Shown: one piece after another, positions 25,154 through 33,524 of the stretch
Numbering within the stretch: position 1 is the stretch's first letter
Layout of the letters: each line of letters opens with the position of its first letter
Assembly: GCA_905233585.1 (NCBI GenBank)
Contig: CAJOFD010000013.1
Location: forward strand, 3,840-50,266
DNA length: 46,427 bases
Direction of reading: 5' to 3'
From: an uncultured Bacteroidales bacterium
Lineage (GTDB): Bacteria; Bacteroidota; Bacteroidia; Bacteroidales; WCHB1-69
Notes under the pieces: generated by a model
What the model was told of the DNA's origin: nothing
Seen by the model: the letters and a program-made list of their open reading frames with translations, nothing else
Database searches by the model: none
Made by a program: the position numbers and the translations under genes

Positions 25154-27712
25154 TTATTTCTTTTTAGCAGATGTTTTCTTGGCAGTTGTGCTTTTGGCGG
25201 TTGATGCAGATTTTGCAATAGCCTTTTTATCTGTTGCAGTATCTTTCTCGTCTGCTTTTTGAATAATAGACAAACACTGCTCCAATGTAATTGTTTCGGA
25301 GTCCAAATTTTTATCTATTTTATAATTTTTACCTTTATAGGCAATATAATACCCGTATCGGCCTTTCATAATACGCACATCTTTATTTTCTTCAAATAAT
25401 TTTATCGTATTTTTAGACTCTTTCTTTTGTATAGCCTCTATGGCTTGTGCCAAGGTAACTGTTTTTATATCTGTATTGGCAGGAAGTGGATAAAATTGTT
25501 TGTTGCAAGCCACATATGGACCATAACGTCCCACCGCCGCATACACTTCCATATCTTGATATACACCAATTGCTATTGGTCCCTTTTGGGCATCTGCTTC
25601 TTCTTTCTTTTTTATAATTGCCAAACATTGCTCAACAGAAATGGTCATTAAATTTTCTGTTCTAGGAATTGCATAAAATTTACCGTTATATCTGACATAA
25701 GGACCAAAACGACCAATATTTACTACCAATTCTTCGCCATTATAGGTGCCTGCAACACGAGGAAGTTTAAACAAATCCAGTGCCTCTCTTAATGAAATTG
25801 TCTCTATATGTTGTCCATTCAACAAAGAAGCAAATACAGGTTTTTCATCGTCACTGGGTTCACCAATTTGCACCACAGGACCAAAACGTGCCAAACGGGC
25901 ATAAACATTTTTACCCGTTTTGGGGTCTTGCCCCAAAAGTTTTGCACCACTTGCCTTTTCGGTAGTTTTCATCACAACATCTACCTTTTCATGGAAAAAA
26001 GCATAAAATTTCTCTATCATTTTTTTCCACTCTTTCTTACCGGACGCAATTTCATCAAATTGTTTTTCCACATTTGCGGTAAAATCATAATCTACAATCT
26101 GTTGAAAATTGCTTGACAAAAAATCATTAACGATAATACCTATATCTGTTGGACAAAGTTTTCCTTTTTCTTTATCAACTATTTCTTTTTTCTCAACAAC
26201 CGAAATATCGTTTTTGGCTAAAGTAATGACTTTGTATTTTCTTTCTACGCCCTCTCTATCAGCACGTTCTACATATTTTCTTTTTTGAATTGTAGAAATT
26301 GTTGGAGCATAGGTCGAAGGACGACCAATACCTAAATCTTCCATTTTTTTCACCAAACTTGCTTCTGTATATCTTGGGGGGTGTTGGGCATATTTTTCAG
26401 TTGCCTCCGCTTTGGACAATAGCAATTCCATACCTTCTTTCATTGAAGGCAAAATAGTGGTTGTCAATTCATCTTCCCCTTCATCATCTTTCGATTCAAG
26501 ATAGACTTTCAAAAAACCGTCAAAGAGCAACACCTCACCAATTGCCACAAATTTTTCAGCCGCATTAGATATATTAATGTCTATTGTTGTTTTTTCAAAC
26601 AAAGCATCACTCATTTGGGAAGCAATGGTTCGTTTCCAAATCAGTTCATACAATCTATTTTGGGCATTATCCGACAAACTGAGTTTTTTTACGGTTAAAT
26701 CCGTTGGTCTAATTGCCTCATGTGCACCTTGGGCTCCTTTTATTTTAGTTGTATATTTACGGGTTTTGGCATATTTATCGCCATAGGCTTGCTCTATTTC
26801 TTTTTTGGCATCCACCAAAGCCAAGTTAGACAAATTGACAGAATCGGTACGCATATAGGTAATATGTCCAGCCTCATACAATTGTTGGGCAACGGTCATG
26901 GTTTTGGATACCGAAAAGCCCAATTTTCTGGCAGCCTCTTGTTGCAAAGTTGAAGTAGTGAAAGGTGCTGCAGGTGATTTTTTTGTAGGGGTTTGCGTTA
27001 CAGCATTTACCGTAAATATGGCTTCTTTGCATTTTTCCAAAAATGCAATGGCTTCTTTTTCCGTATCAAAACGTTTGTTTAATTCCGCTTGAACTCCCTT
27101 TTTGTCTTTTTTGTCAAAAAGAAATTGTGCCACCACTCGATAATTTGATGTAGCCTTAAATTGGTTGATTTCTTTTTCGCGTTCTACAATCAAACGAACA
27201 GCCACCGATTGCACTCTACCTGCAGACAAAGAAGGTTTAACCTTTCTCCACAAAACAGGCGACAATTCAAAGCCTACCAATCTGTCAAGCACCCGTCTGG
27301 CTTGTTGGGCGTTTACCAAATTGATGTCCAATTCTCTTGGATTGGCAATGGCATTCAAAATAGAAGGCTTTGTTATTTCATGAAAAGCAATACGTTTTGT
27401 CTTTTCTGCCGGCAAATTCAACACTTCTTGCAAATGCCACGAAATGGCTTCTCCCTCACGGTCCTCATCGGTTGCCAACCAAACGACATCTGATTTTTGT
27501 ATCTCGCTTTTTAATTCTTTGATAATACTTTTCTTATCTGGAAGAATCTCATACAAAGGGACAAAACCTGCGGCAATATCTATACCGATATTTTTTTCGG
27601 GCAAATCTCTAATATGCCCCATACTGGATTTTACCTTATAGTCTTTACCAAGAAACTTTTCTATTGTTTTTGCCTTTGCTGGAGACTCTACTATGACTAA
27701 ATTTTTACTCAT
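25154..27712 (-). CDS. topA: DNA topoisomerase I (type IA)
   Basis: The enzyme relaxes negative supercoils. The N-terminal Toprim domain begins with LVIVESPAKAKTIEKFLG and contains the acidic WLATDEDREGEAISWH motif. The catalytic tyrosine is Tyr286 in ITYMRTDS. The C-terminal region carries four repeats of the type GRYGPYV or GRFGPYV instead of cysteine zinc fingers, then an Ala/Lys/Thr-rich basic tail that could bind DNA. At 852 residues it is full length. A promoter lies at 27738-27745, and the formimidoylglutamase-like and GH3 genes follow in the same transcript. Confidence 0.97.
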   Translation of the reverse strand: MSKNLVIVESPAKAKTIEKFLGKDYKVKSSMGHIRDLPEKNIGIDIAAGFVPLYEILPDKKSIIKELKSEIQKSDVVWLATDEDREGEAISWHLQEVLNLPAEKTKRIAFHEITKPSILNAIANPRELDINLVNAQQARRVLDRLVGFELSPVLWRKVKPSLSAGRVQSVAVRLIVEREKEINQFKATSNYRVVAQFLFDKKDKKGVQAELNKRFDTEKEAIAFLEKCKEAIFTVNAVTQTPTKKSPAAPFTTSTLQQEAARKLGFSVSKTMTVAQQLYEAGHITYMRTDSVNLSNLALVDAKKEIEQAYGDKYAKTRKYTTKIKGAQGAHEAIRPTDLTVKKLSLSDNAQNRLYELIWKRTIASQMSDALFEKTTIDINISNAAEKFVAIGEVLLFDGFLKVYLESKDDEGEDELTTTILPSMKEGMELLLSKAEATEKYAQHPPRYTEASLVKKMEDLGIGRPSTYAPTISTIQKRKYVERADREGVERKYKVITLAKNDISVVEKKEIVDKEKGKLCPTDIGIIVNDFLSSNFQQIVDYDFTANVEKQFDEIASGKKEWKKMIEKFYAFFHEKVDVVMKTTEKASGAKLLGQDPKTGKNVYARLARFGPVVQIGEPSDDEKPVFASLLNGQHIETISLREALDLFKLPRVAGTYNGEELVVNIGRFGPYVRYNGKFYAIPRTENLMTISVEQCLAIIKKKEEADAQKGPIAIGVYQDMEVYAAVGRYGPYVACNKQFYPLPANTDIKTVTLAQAIEAIQKKESKNTIKLFEENKDVRIMKGRYGYYIAYKGKNYKIDKNLDSETITLEQCLSIIQKADEKDTATDKKAIAKSASTAKSTTAKKTSAKKK

Positions 27713-27737
27713 CTTATTTCGTTTCAGAATGAATCTG

Positions 27738-27745
27738 CAAAGATA
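27738..27745 (-). promoter_or_regulatory. -7 element TATCTTTG for topA
   Basis: The plus strand CAAAGATA reads TATCTTTG on the minus strand, 26 bases upstream of the topA ATG. Confidence 0.65.
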
Positions 27746-27917
27746 ACATAAAAAATTTAATACAATTTACAAATTGCCATAGCCCAATAAAAAATATTTA
27801 TAACAATGCTCTCATTTTCTTTTATCTACAATATTTATATTTCGGCTAAATTCCCTATCTTTTTAAACTTTCTACCACCTCACCCAAAATGTCATTTGCC
27901 CAATTAAACCATAGAAA

Positions 27918-27958
27918 GGAATAATTTTCCTAATTGTGCTTGATAAGAAAATTATTCC
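27918..27958. repeat. Perfect 12-bp inverted repeat, possible terminator
   Basis: GGAATAATTTTC at 27918-27929 pairs with its exact complement at 27947-27958 around a 17-base loop. It lies 36 bases past the stop codon of the leftward gene at 27994. The base of the stem lacks a clean U-run, so termination is only possible. Nothing else is seen in this 280-base gap besides the topA promoter. Confidence 0.5.
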
Positions 27959-27993
27959 ATGCTAAAATTATTTATCTATTGAATTAGAGTTTA

Positions 27994-28866
27994 TTAATAT
28001 GCAAAATAAGGTAAATTTGGTTCGTTGTGTGTTTTTCTACTTTTTACAATATCTATATCCACATTCAATCGTTTAATAATATTCTCCCGATTTTGCCCCA
28101 ACATCAAAGACATTCTTTGCTCTCTAAGTATATTTGACACTATAAAATTTTTATACTTTCTATCCAAATTAACCCAAGCTAAACAAGATTGTCCTTGCTG
28201 ATAATCAACTAATTCATATTGTATTTTTGCAAAACTACAACTTTTCTGCAATTTTTCTGTAGGCAAATAAATATATTTTTTTATTAACAGACTATCCTTA
28301 TTATATATGAATTGATGTTCTCCCTCTTTTGCTATTTGATATTTTATATATTGCTGTTCTTCAATGATAAAATCAAAAGACAATAAATTTTTACTTTGCA
28401 CCCAATTTATTTTACTGATGTGTCCTATTAAATCAAACCATTGTGCATAAAAGTTTAAAAATGGATTTTGGGCAAAAAATTCTATTCCATATTGAAAGGT
28501 TTCCACTTCCTGAATTTGATTTTTTTCATTATAAATATAAATGGAATCATTTTCAATAATATAACTTACCGAATCACCTATTGTTAACTTCACCTTTGGC
28601 AGGAAAAATTCATTAAGTGGCCATCGCAAAAAATCCATTTCACAATTATATACAACAGGTTCATCTTTAAGGTTTTGCCAGACATACATTTTATAATAAA
28701 TTTTTCCTGAATAAATATCGGCAGAACTTTTTCTTAATGGATATAAAAGATATTTATTATAAATATTATGATTTTTTTTATTGATAACCGACTTGGTTTC
28801 CTGACTGAAAACAACAAGTGGGAACAAACAGCACGATAAAACTATACATTTAATTACTCTTTTCAT
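27994..28866 (-). CDS. Exported protein of unknown function
   Basis: A Sec signal peptide spans about residues 1-21 (MKRVIKCIVLSCCLFPLVVFSQ). The 270-residue mature part is rich in aromatic residues and predicted beta strands with no membrane segment, suggesting a periplasmic or surface beta-rich protein; a lipocalin- or LolA-like fold is imaginable but not shown. I do not recognise the family. It is the second gene of a pair: the unknown lipoprotein gene ends 12 bases upstream. Composition is more AT-rich than the flanking core genes, which hints at accessory DNA. Confidence 0.75.
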   Translation of the reverse strand: MKRVIKCIVLSCCLFPLVVFSQETKSVINKKNHNIYNKYLLYPLRKSSADIYSGKIYYKMYVWQNLKDEPVVYNCEMDFLRWPLNEFFLPKVKLTIGDSVSYIIENDSIYIYNEKNQIQEVETFQYGIEFFAQNPFLNFYAQWFDLIGHISKINWVQSKNLLSFDFIIEEQQYIKYQIAKEGEHQFIYNKDSLLIKKYIYLPTEKLQKSCSFAKIQYELVDYQQGQSCLAWVNLDRKYKNFIVSNILREQRMSLMLGQNRENIIKRLNVDIDIVKSRKTHNEPNLPYFAY

Positions 28867-28878
28867 GGTATCTTATAT

Positions 28879-29502
28879 TTAATTTGGAAAAAGTTCATCA
28901 CAAGGATATTCGGGATAAATATCTCGTTGGTTTTTATTGTTAAAAATTACAATAGCCTCATTGATTTTACAACAATGCTGGTATTCCGAAATGCTTCCGC
29001 GTTCTAATTGTCTATCCGCCCTATCACATCTTCGAGCAAATGCATTTACTCCCTTATAATACCCCGTAGTGGGATTTATTCCATATAATTCTATCTCCTC
29101 TATTGCCTTATCCAAAAGTAAATACATAAAATCTTCCTTTTCTAAAAACATAGGATTGGATATTGCAAGAGATTCGAAAAATGAATAAAAGTAATGATTG
29201 TACTCTTGACAAAAGTCAGAAGATATAAAATTAGGAAACGTAATAAACAAATTATCAATATTTGATAAATATTCTGGTAGATTAGGGTGTTCTATAACCA
29301 TTATAAGTTCATCAGTTTCAAAATAATCTGACCAAACTAAGTCTTCGTATTCCGAAAACATTGCTTTTTTTATAAAAATATTATTTTCCTTTTGTTGACT
29401 ATAATTTATTGTATCCTTTTTCTTACACCCTATAATACCTATCGAAGTTAGTATTATAAACGATATTGCAAAAAATGCAATTTTTTGTATATTCTTTTTC
29501 AT
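28879..29502 (-). CDS. Lipoprotein of unknown function
   Basis: The type II signal peptide ends in IIGC with the lipidated Cys26, followed by KKKD. The mature region (about 180 residues) is acidic and carries six further cysteines, including a CC pair at the start of the last 40 residues, so disulfides are possible. No known domain is recognised. It is followed after 12 bases by the exported protein gene at 27994-28866, forming a two-gene unit. No exact TAnnTTTG promoter is visible upstream. Confidence 0.7.
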   Translation of the reverse strand: MKKNIQKIAFFAISFIILTSIGIIGCKKKDTINYSQQKENNIFIKKAMFSEYEDLVWSDYFETDELIMVIEHPNLPEYLSNIDNLFITFPNFISSDFCQEYNHYFYSFFESLAISNPMFLEKEDFMYLLLDKAIEEIELYGINPTTGYYKGVNAFARRCDRADRQLERGSISEYQHCCKINEAIVIFNNKNQRDIYPEYPCDELFPN

Positions 29503-29598
29503 GTTTAATGTTTTTTAATTAAAAATAATTCATTTTCAGATATTAAAAAATTTATTTATTTGTTAGAGTTAAGATTCTCTATACTCCCTTTCCGTGTT

Positions 29599-29638
29599 AT
29601 ATTTTGCTCCTTTAGAAAGGAAGATTTCAGCAAAATAT
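29599..29638. repeat. Nested hairpin (10-bp outer stem, 5-bp inner stem)
   Basis: ATATTTTGCT at 29599-29608 pairs perfectly with AGCAAAATAT at 29629-29638. Immediately inside, CCTTT and AAAGG (29609-29620) can form a second short stem. It lies between the unknown lipoprotein start and the doubtful small ORF; its role is unknown. Confidence 0.5.
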
Positions 29639-29702
29639 CTGTTCTTCTATATTTATATATTTCATATCAAAGCAAAGAACAATCTCTATAATTTACGCCT
29701 AC

Positions 29703-29966
29703 CTACACCGAGAAACACGCGGGCATAGGAGGCTTCTGTTCTGGAAATTTTGCCCGACACAAAAACCAAATATTATGCTTCCAATATAAACTTGGATTGA
29801 TATACTCAATAAATATTTTTGCTATTTGATAAACTTTTGAAGTTTTGTTTTGATTTTTTTGCAACAAAGAATAGCAATTTGTTCCCCCAAACACTTTTTT
29901 TATCAATTGCAAAACTTGTTTTATATGTGTAGAGATAGTAGTAAAAATATTTAATACAGTTTTCAT
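29703..29966 (-). CDS. Doubtful small ORF of 87 codons
   Basis: The ORF begins with an ATG at 29966 and encodes a basic, aromatic-rich peptide with five cysteines and no recognisable domain or signal peptide. A TATTTTTG promoter-like match lies about 41 bases upstream, the main argument in its favour. There is no ribosome binding site. It could equally be chance in AT-rich DNA or the remnant of an older gene. Confidence 0.25.
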   Translation of the reverse strand: MKTVLNIFTTISTHIKQVLQLIKKVFGGTNCYSLLQKNQNKTSKVYQIAKIFIEYINPSLYWKHNIWFLCRAKFPEQKPPMPACFSV

Positions 29967-30006
29967 TAGTTTTTTTTCAAGATTTTATTTTACAGCATTT
30001 TTTTTA

Positions 30007-30014
30007 CAAAAATA
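30007..30014 (-). promoter_or_regulatory. Possible -7 element TATTTTTG
   Basis: The plus strand CAAAAATA matches TAnnTTTG on the minus strand upstream of the doubtful ORF at 29703-29966. Such matches are not rare in A/T-rich DNA, so this is weak. Confidence 0.25.
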
Positions 30015-30188
30015 TAAAAAATAATAATAGGACACCTCTAAAAATAAAAAAAATTTAATAATCAAAGAATAATATTTTATTTTTATTTGCTATACAATTG
30101 ATAATCAAAATGTAAATCACACGGAAAGAAAAAGAAATAAAATACAAGACATTGTTTGTTTAAGCTATAATAAAACTTTGTAGTAATA

Positions 30189-30222
30189 AAAAAAACAAGA
30201 TTTTTCCAAATCTTGTTTTTTT
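30189..30222 (-). terminator. Terminator after the lipocalin-like lipoprotein gene
   Basis: A 15-base-pair stem (30189-30203 with 30208-30222) with a 4-base loop is flanked by A and T runs, so it could act in both directions. It lies 43 bases past the stop codon of the leftward gene at 30265. Confidence 0.8.
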
Positions 30223-30264
30223 GAACATCGTTTTCTACAAACTTGCAATATTTGTTCTGCAAAT

Positions 30265-30705
30265 CTATTTTTTTTCTAATTCAAAACTAACATTCCATGA
30301 GTCTGTATCATAATATCTGTCTTCTTTATCATAGTACTTGTCCACCACTTTGCCAGACAAAGACATCTCTTTTTTTGATAGATTATCAACATTAAGGGTA
30401 ATAGTACAATTCCCTTTATAGTAATTTCCATCATAATCAAGATCTCCACCGGATAAAGTCAGTGTTTTTTTATCGAAAGCATAATTACACGTAACTGCCG
30501 ATTCCCCTCCCCATATATCACCGACAAATTTTCCATTATCCTTAAATGTCCATATCTCACCTTTCAAAGAAGCATCATCATCCATACCCTTGGAATAAGT
30601 AACTTTCCATTTGCCGATTATTTTCTTTTCCGGTTTACATGACATCATAGTGGTCATTCCTACTAGTAAAAACATTACACTTAAACTATACATTAACTTT
30701 TTCAT
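30265..30705 (-). CDS. Lipocalin-like lipoprotein
   Basis: The protein starts MKKLMYSLSVMFLLVGM and has a lipobox ending in MMSC with the lipidated cysteine at residue 23. The mature 125 residues begin IIGKWKVTYSKG and continue as a series of short beta strands (GEIWTFKDNGKFVGD), the pattern of small bacterial lipocalin-like proteins. The ligand is unknown. An in-frame ATG six codons upstream is possible, but ATG 30705 gives a normal signal peptide. Its mRNA should begin near 31090, so it has a leader of about 385 bases containing the large structured element at 30811-30986. Confidence 0.75.
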   Translation of the reverse strand: MKKLMYSLSVMFLLVGMTTMMSCKPEKKIIGKWKVTYSKGMDDDASLKGEIWTFKDNGKFVGDIWGGESAVTCNYAFDKKTLTLSGGDLDYDGNYYKGNCTITLNVDNLSKKEMSLSGKVVDKYYDKEDRYYDTDSWNVSFELEKK

Positions 30706-30810
30706 TATTTCTTTGGGTGCCATTTATATCCCATCGGCACGTCGGTTTTTGTTAAAAAATTTATTATTTGAATTAAATTGTTTTTATTTGTGCCGAATGT
30801 GTTGATTTGC

Positions 30811-30986
30811 ACATAAACAAAGCGTGGCACTTTAAGTCTTTATTGGTACTTTGAGGTCTTCGACTACCTTTACACTCCAATTACAAACGTACAAGTCCAC
30901 GCAAATACGCGAAAACCGTTGCTTGTGTCTGGAGTGTAAATTGAAAGTGTCGAAGTTTCAAAGTACCAGATAAGCAAAATCGCTTT
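30811..30986 (-). promoter_or_regulatory. Candidate structured leader RNA, copy A
   Basis: In minus-strand sense an imperfect hairpin spans 30968-30844. Stems, given in plus coordinates: P1 11 bp perfect (30844-30854 with 30958-30968), P2 7 bp (30858-30864 with 30949-30955), P3 11 bp (30869-30879 with 30930-30940), P4 ACAAG/CTTGT (30891-30895 with 30922-30926), then a small CGC/GCG tip. The 5' flank AAAGCG and the 3' flank TTAAAGT-G-CCACG-C-TTT are shared with copy B at 45346-45508. It lies between the promoter at 31098 and the lipoprotein start at 30705. It may be a cis-regulatory RNA, an sRNA precursor or a palindromic repeat; no known family is recognised. Confidence 0.7.
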
Positions 30987-31097
30987 ATCCTATTTTATAA
31001 TGTACAAACTAAATTTTGTTATTTTTACTCTTTCTATTTATTTTCGTTAATATTATATTTAATGTCAGCAAATTTCCATTTGGGGAAAATTGCACTG

Positions 31098-31105
31098 CAA
31101 AGATA
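31098..31105 (-). promoter_or_regulatory. -7 element TATCTTTG for the lipocalin-like gene
   Basis: The plus strand CAAAGATA is TATCTTTG on the minus strand. No leftward gene start is closer than 30705, so the leader is long and includes structured element A. The promoter is divergent from the parA promoter at 31172. Confidence 0.6.
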
Positions 31106-31171
31106 CAACTTTTTTCACTAAAATTTCAATTGGGATTTTATAAAAATTAATAGGAGCATTGAAAAAAATGT

Positions 31172-31179
31172 TACCTTTG
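31172..31179 (+). promoter_or_regulatory. -7 element TACCTTTG for parA
   Basis: This exact TAnnTTTG match lies 20 bases before the parA ATG, giving a leader of about 14 bases. It should drive the parA-parB-DUF5683-dapB-lepB run. Confidence 0.7.
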
Positions 31180-31199
31180 TAAAATTTAAAAGAACAAAT

Positions 31200-31973
31200 A
31201 TGGGAAAGGTTATTGCTATTGCAAATCAAAAAGGAGGAGTTGGAAAGACCACAACAGCCATCAATTTGGCTGCAAGTTTGGCTATATTGGAACATAGTGT
31301 ATTGGTTATAGATGCAGACCCACAAGCAAATACGTCATCGGGATTGGGTATAGACCCCAACAACATTACCAACAGTATCTACGAAATACTTACAGGACAG
31401 GCTGATATAAAAGATACTATTCGCAAAACCGATGTGCCTAATTTGGACATCATTCCCGCCCATATTGATTTGGTGGGAGCAGAAATAGAGATGGTCAATT
31501 TGACCAACCGTGAAACGATGATGAAACAAGCCTTAGACACCGTTGTTGATCAATATGAGTTTATTATTATAGATTGTGCTCCGTCTTTGGGTTTAATTAC
31601 AGTAAACGCTCTCACTTGTGCCAACTCGGTGCTTATACCTGTCCAATGCGAATATTTTGCCTTGGAGGGGTTAGGCAAATTGCTCAATACCATTAAATTA
31701 GTTCAAACCAATCTCAACCCTGAACTTGGATTGGAAGGCATTTTGCTTACCATGTATAATAATAGAACCAGATTGGCCAACGATGTGGTGGAAGATGTGA
31801 GAACACATTTCAAAAATTTGGTATTCTCTACCATTATCTATAGAAATGTCCGTTTGGCAGAAGCTCCAAGTTACCAAAAACCGGTATTGTTATATGATGC
31901 TTCTTCCAAAGGTGCTACTAACTATTTGAATTTGGCAAGAGAAATTTTAACAAAAAACGAAAAAAACAAGTAA
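31200..31973 (+). CDS. parA: Chromosome partitioning ATPase ParA (Soj)
   Basis: ParA binds DNA non-specifically as an ATP dimer and, with ParB bound at parS, separates newly copied origins. The deviant Walker A motif KGGVGKTT is at residues 11-18, the A' motif [11 protein letters not shown] follows at about 34-44, and IIDCAPSLG is the Walker B region. The 257-residue length without an N-terminal DNA-binding extension is the chromosomal Soj type. It is followed 3 bases later by parB, and this pair leads a conserved Bacteroidota operon. No parS site was found nearby. Confidence 0.96.
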   Translation: MGKVIAIANQKGGVGKTTTAINLAASLAILEHSVLVIDADPQANTSSGLGIDPNNITNSIYEILTGQADIKDTIRKTDVPNLDIIPAHIDLVGAEIEMVNLTNRETMMKQALDTVVDQYEFIIIDCAPSLGLITVNALTCANSVLIPVQCEYFALEGLGKLLNTIKLVQTNLNPELGLEGILLTMYNNRTRLANDVVEDVRTHFKNLVFSTIIYRNVRLAEAPSYQKPVLLYDASSKGATNYLNLAREILTKNEKNK

Positions 31974-31976
31974 AAT

Positions 31977-32924
31977 ATGCCTACTAAAAAAGAACAAGCA
32001 ACACAAAAGCCACAAGAACCTGTGTCCACAAATACACATGGCAAAGGGCATGGTTTGGGTAAAGGTATCGGGGCACTATTGGGCAGTACACCGGATGTCA
32101 GCATTGTAACCCCTCAATCACCAAGTCGCATTCAAGAAAAAGAATTCGAAAAAATAAAAATCAGTCTCATCGATACCAACCCATGGCAACCTCGTTCCGA
32201 ATTTGAAGAAGACGCCTTGGCTGAATTGGTAGAATCAATAAAAACAAACGGACTGATACAACCTATAACTGTCCGCTTAGGCAAAAACGGTCGTTATCAA
32301 CTCATTGCAGGAGAAAGACGGTTAAGAGCCAGCAAATTGGCAGGCATGGAAACCATTGCCGCTTTTATCAGAACAGCCACCGATATGCAAATGTTGGAAA
32401 TGGGTCTTGTGGAAAACATTCAACGAAAAGATCTTAACCCTATTGAAATAGCCTTATCGTTTCAACGTTTGATGAACGAATGCAATCTGAAACAAGATGA
32501 ATTGGCTGCCAAAGTCGCCAAAAGCAGACCACTTATTGCCAACTATTTACGTTTATTAAAACTTTCCACTCCCGTACAAAAATATATTTGCGAAGGTCGA
32601 ATATCTATGGGTCATGCCAAAATGCTCGCTTCTTTGGACGACATTGACCAACAAAAAGAAATCGCAGACAAAATTATAGCGGACGACCTATCTGTAAGGC
32701 AACTGGAAAATCTGATAAAAAAAATCAACCAAGATAAAAATGCAGATAAGAAGAAAACAAAAACTGTTCTTCCTCAGCATTTGATATCTATCCGCCAATA
32801 TCTATCGGAATACTACCATGCCGACATCAAAATCAATCGCGACATAAAAGGTAAAGGTCAAATTGTTCTTGCCTTTAAAAACGACAAAGATTTGGAACGT
32901 ATTCTTGATTTGTTGAAAAAATAA
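31977..32924 (+). CDS. parB: Chromosome partitioning protein ParB
   Basis: ParB binds parS sites and spreads along DNA using CTP. The N-terminal GLGKGIGALLG motif, which activates ParA's ATPase, lies around residues 22-36. The CTP-binding ParB/Srx region has NPWQPR and LIAGERRLRASKLAGM, followed by ENIQRKDLNPIE. A helix-turn-helix region (about residues 165-215) and a short C-terminal dimerisation domain complete the protein. At 315 residues it is normal. It starts 3 bases after parA. Confidence 0.95.
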   Translation: MPTKKEQATQKPQEPVSTNTHGKGHGLGKGIGALLGSTPDVSIVTPQSPSRIQEKEFEKIKISLIDTNPWQPRSEFEEDALAELVESIKTNGLIQPITVRLGKNGRYQLIAGERRLRASKLAGMETIAAFIRTATDMQMLEMGLVENIQRKDLNPIEIALSFQRLMNECNLKQDELAAKVAKSRPLIANYLRLLKLSTPVQKYICEGRISMGHAKMLASLDDIDQQKEIADKIIADDLSVRQLENLIKKINQDKNADKKKTKTVLPQHLISIRQYLSEYYHADIKINRDIKGKGQIVLAFKNDKDLERILDLLKK

Positions 32925-32928
32925 CCCT

Positions 32929-33519
32929 ATGAGCAAATTGCACTTACGTTTGTTGTTGCTATTTTTGTTTTGTCTTTCTTGGCATTGTATGCAGGCACAA
33001 GACAACAACAACGATTTGCATATCAAAGACACGCTCTCGCCCAAAGCAAGCAAAACGCATTTGCATTCACCTAAAAAAGCCGCTTGGATGTCGGCAGTTT
33101 TGCCTGGTTTGGGACAAGCCTACAATCATAAATATTGGAAAATACCTATTGTCTATGTGGGTTTTGGCGGTGCCGGAGCAGGCATTTATTTTCTCAACAA
33201 AAATTTTACCTACTATCGTAATGAATACCGATACAGATTAAACGGACAAACAGACAAACTTAAACCCGAATTAACCTCGTGGAGCGATGAAAACATTGAG
33301 GCAATGCGAACTTATTATCTTCGCTATTTGGAAATTGTTTCCATTGCTACTGTGTTGTGGTATATTGTCAATATTATTGATGCCGTTGTTGATGCCCACC
33401 TGTTCTATTTCGATGTTTCCGACAACCTTTCTTTGGACATAAAACCCAACATCACAACATCACATCTATTTGGGAAAAACCAATTGTTTAATGAAATTTC
33501 TTTAACTTTAAAATTTTAA
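32929..33519 (+). CDS. DUF5683 exported/membrane protein
   Basis: The protein has an N-terminal signal peptide (about residues 1-23, ending MQAQ). The DUF5683 core KKAAWMSAVLPGLGQAYNHKYWKIPIVYVGFGG carries one hydrophobic segment, and a second lies near residues 135-150. Function is unknown. DUF5683 genes sit between parB and dapB in many Bacteroidota, as here (4- and 5-base gaps), so the placement is conserved even if the role is not known. Confidence 0.85.
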   Translation: MSKLHLRLLLLFLFCLSWHCMQAQDNNNDLHIKDTLSPKASKTHLHSPKKAAWMSAVLPGLGQAYNHKYWKIPIVYVGFGGAGAGIYFLNKNFTYYRNEYRYRLNGQTDKLKPELTSWSDENIEAMRTYYLRYLEIVSIATVLWYIVNIIDAVVDAHLFYFDVSDNLSLDIKPNITTSHLFGKNQLFNEISLTLKF

Positions 33520-33524
33520 AATTT

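Larger units (their letters stand above)
29503..30264. other. 762-base AT-rich gap with little recognisable content
   Basis: The stretch contains one short doubtful leftward ORF (29703-29966), a hairpin at 29599-29638, a 6-base inverted repeat CGGGCA/TGCCCG around 29717-29756, and a terminator at 30189-30222. No RNA gene or mobile element is recognised. The composition is more AT-rich than the flanking core regions. Confidence 0.6.
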
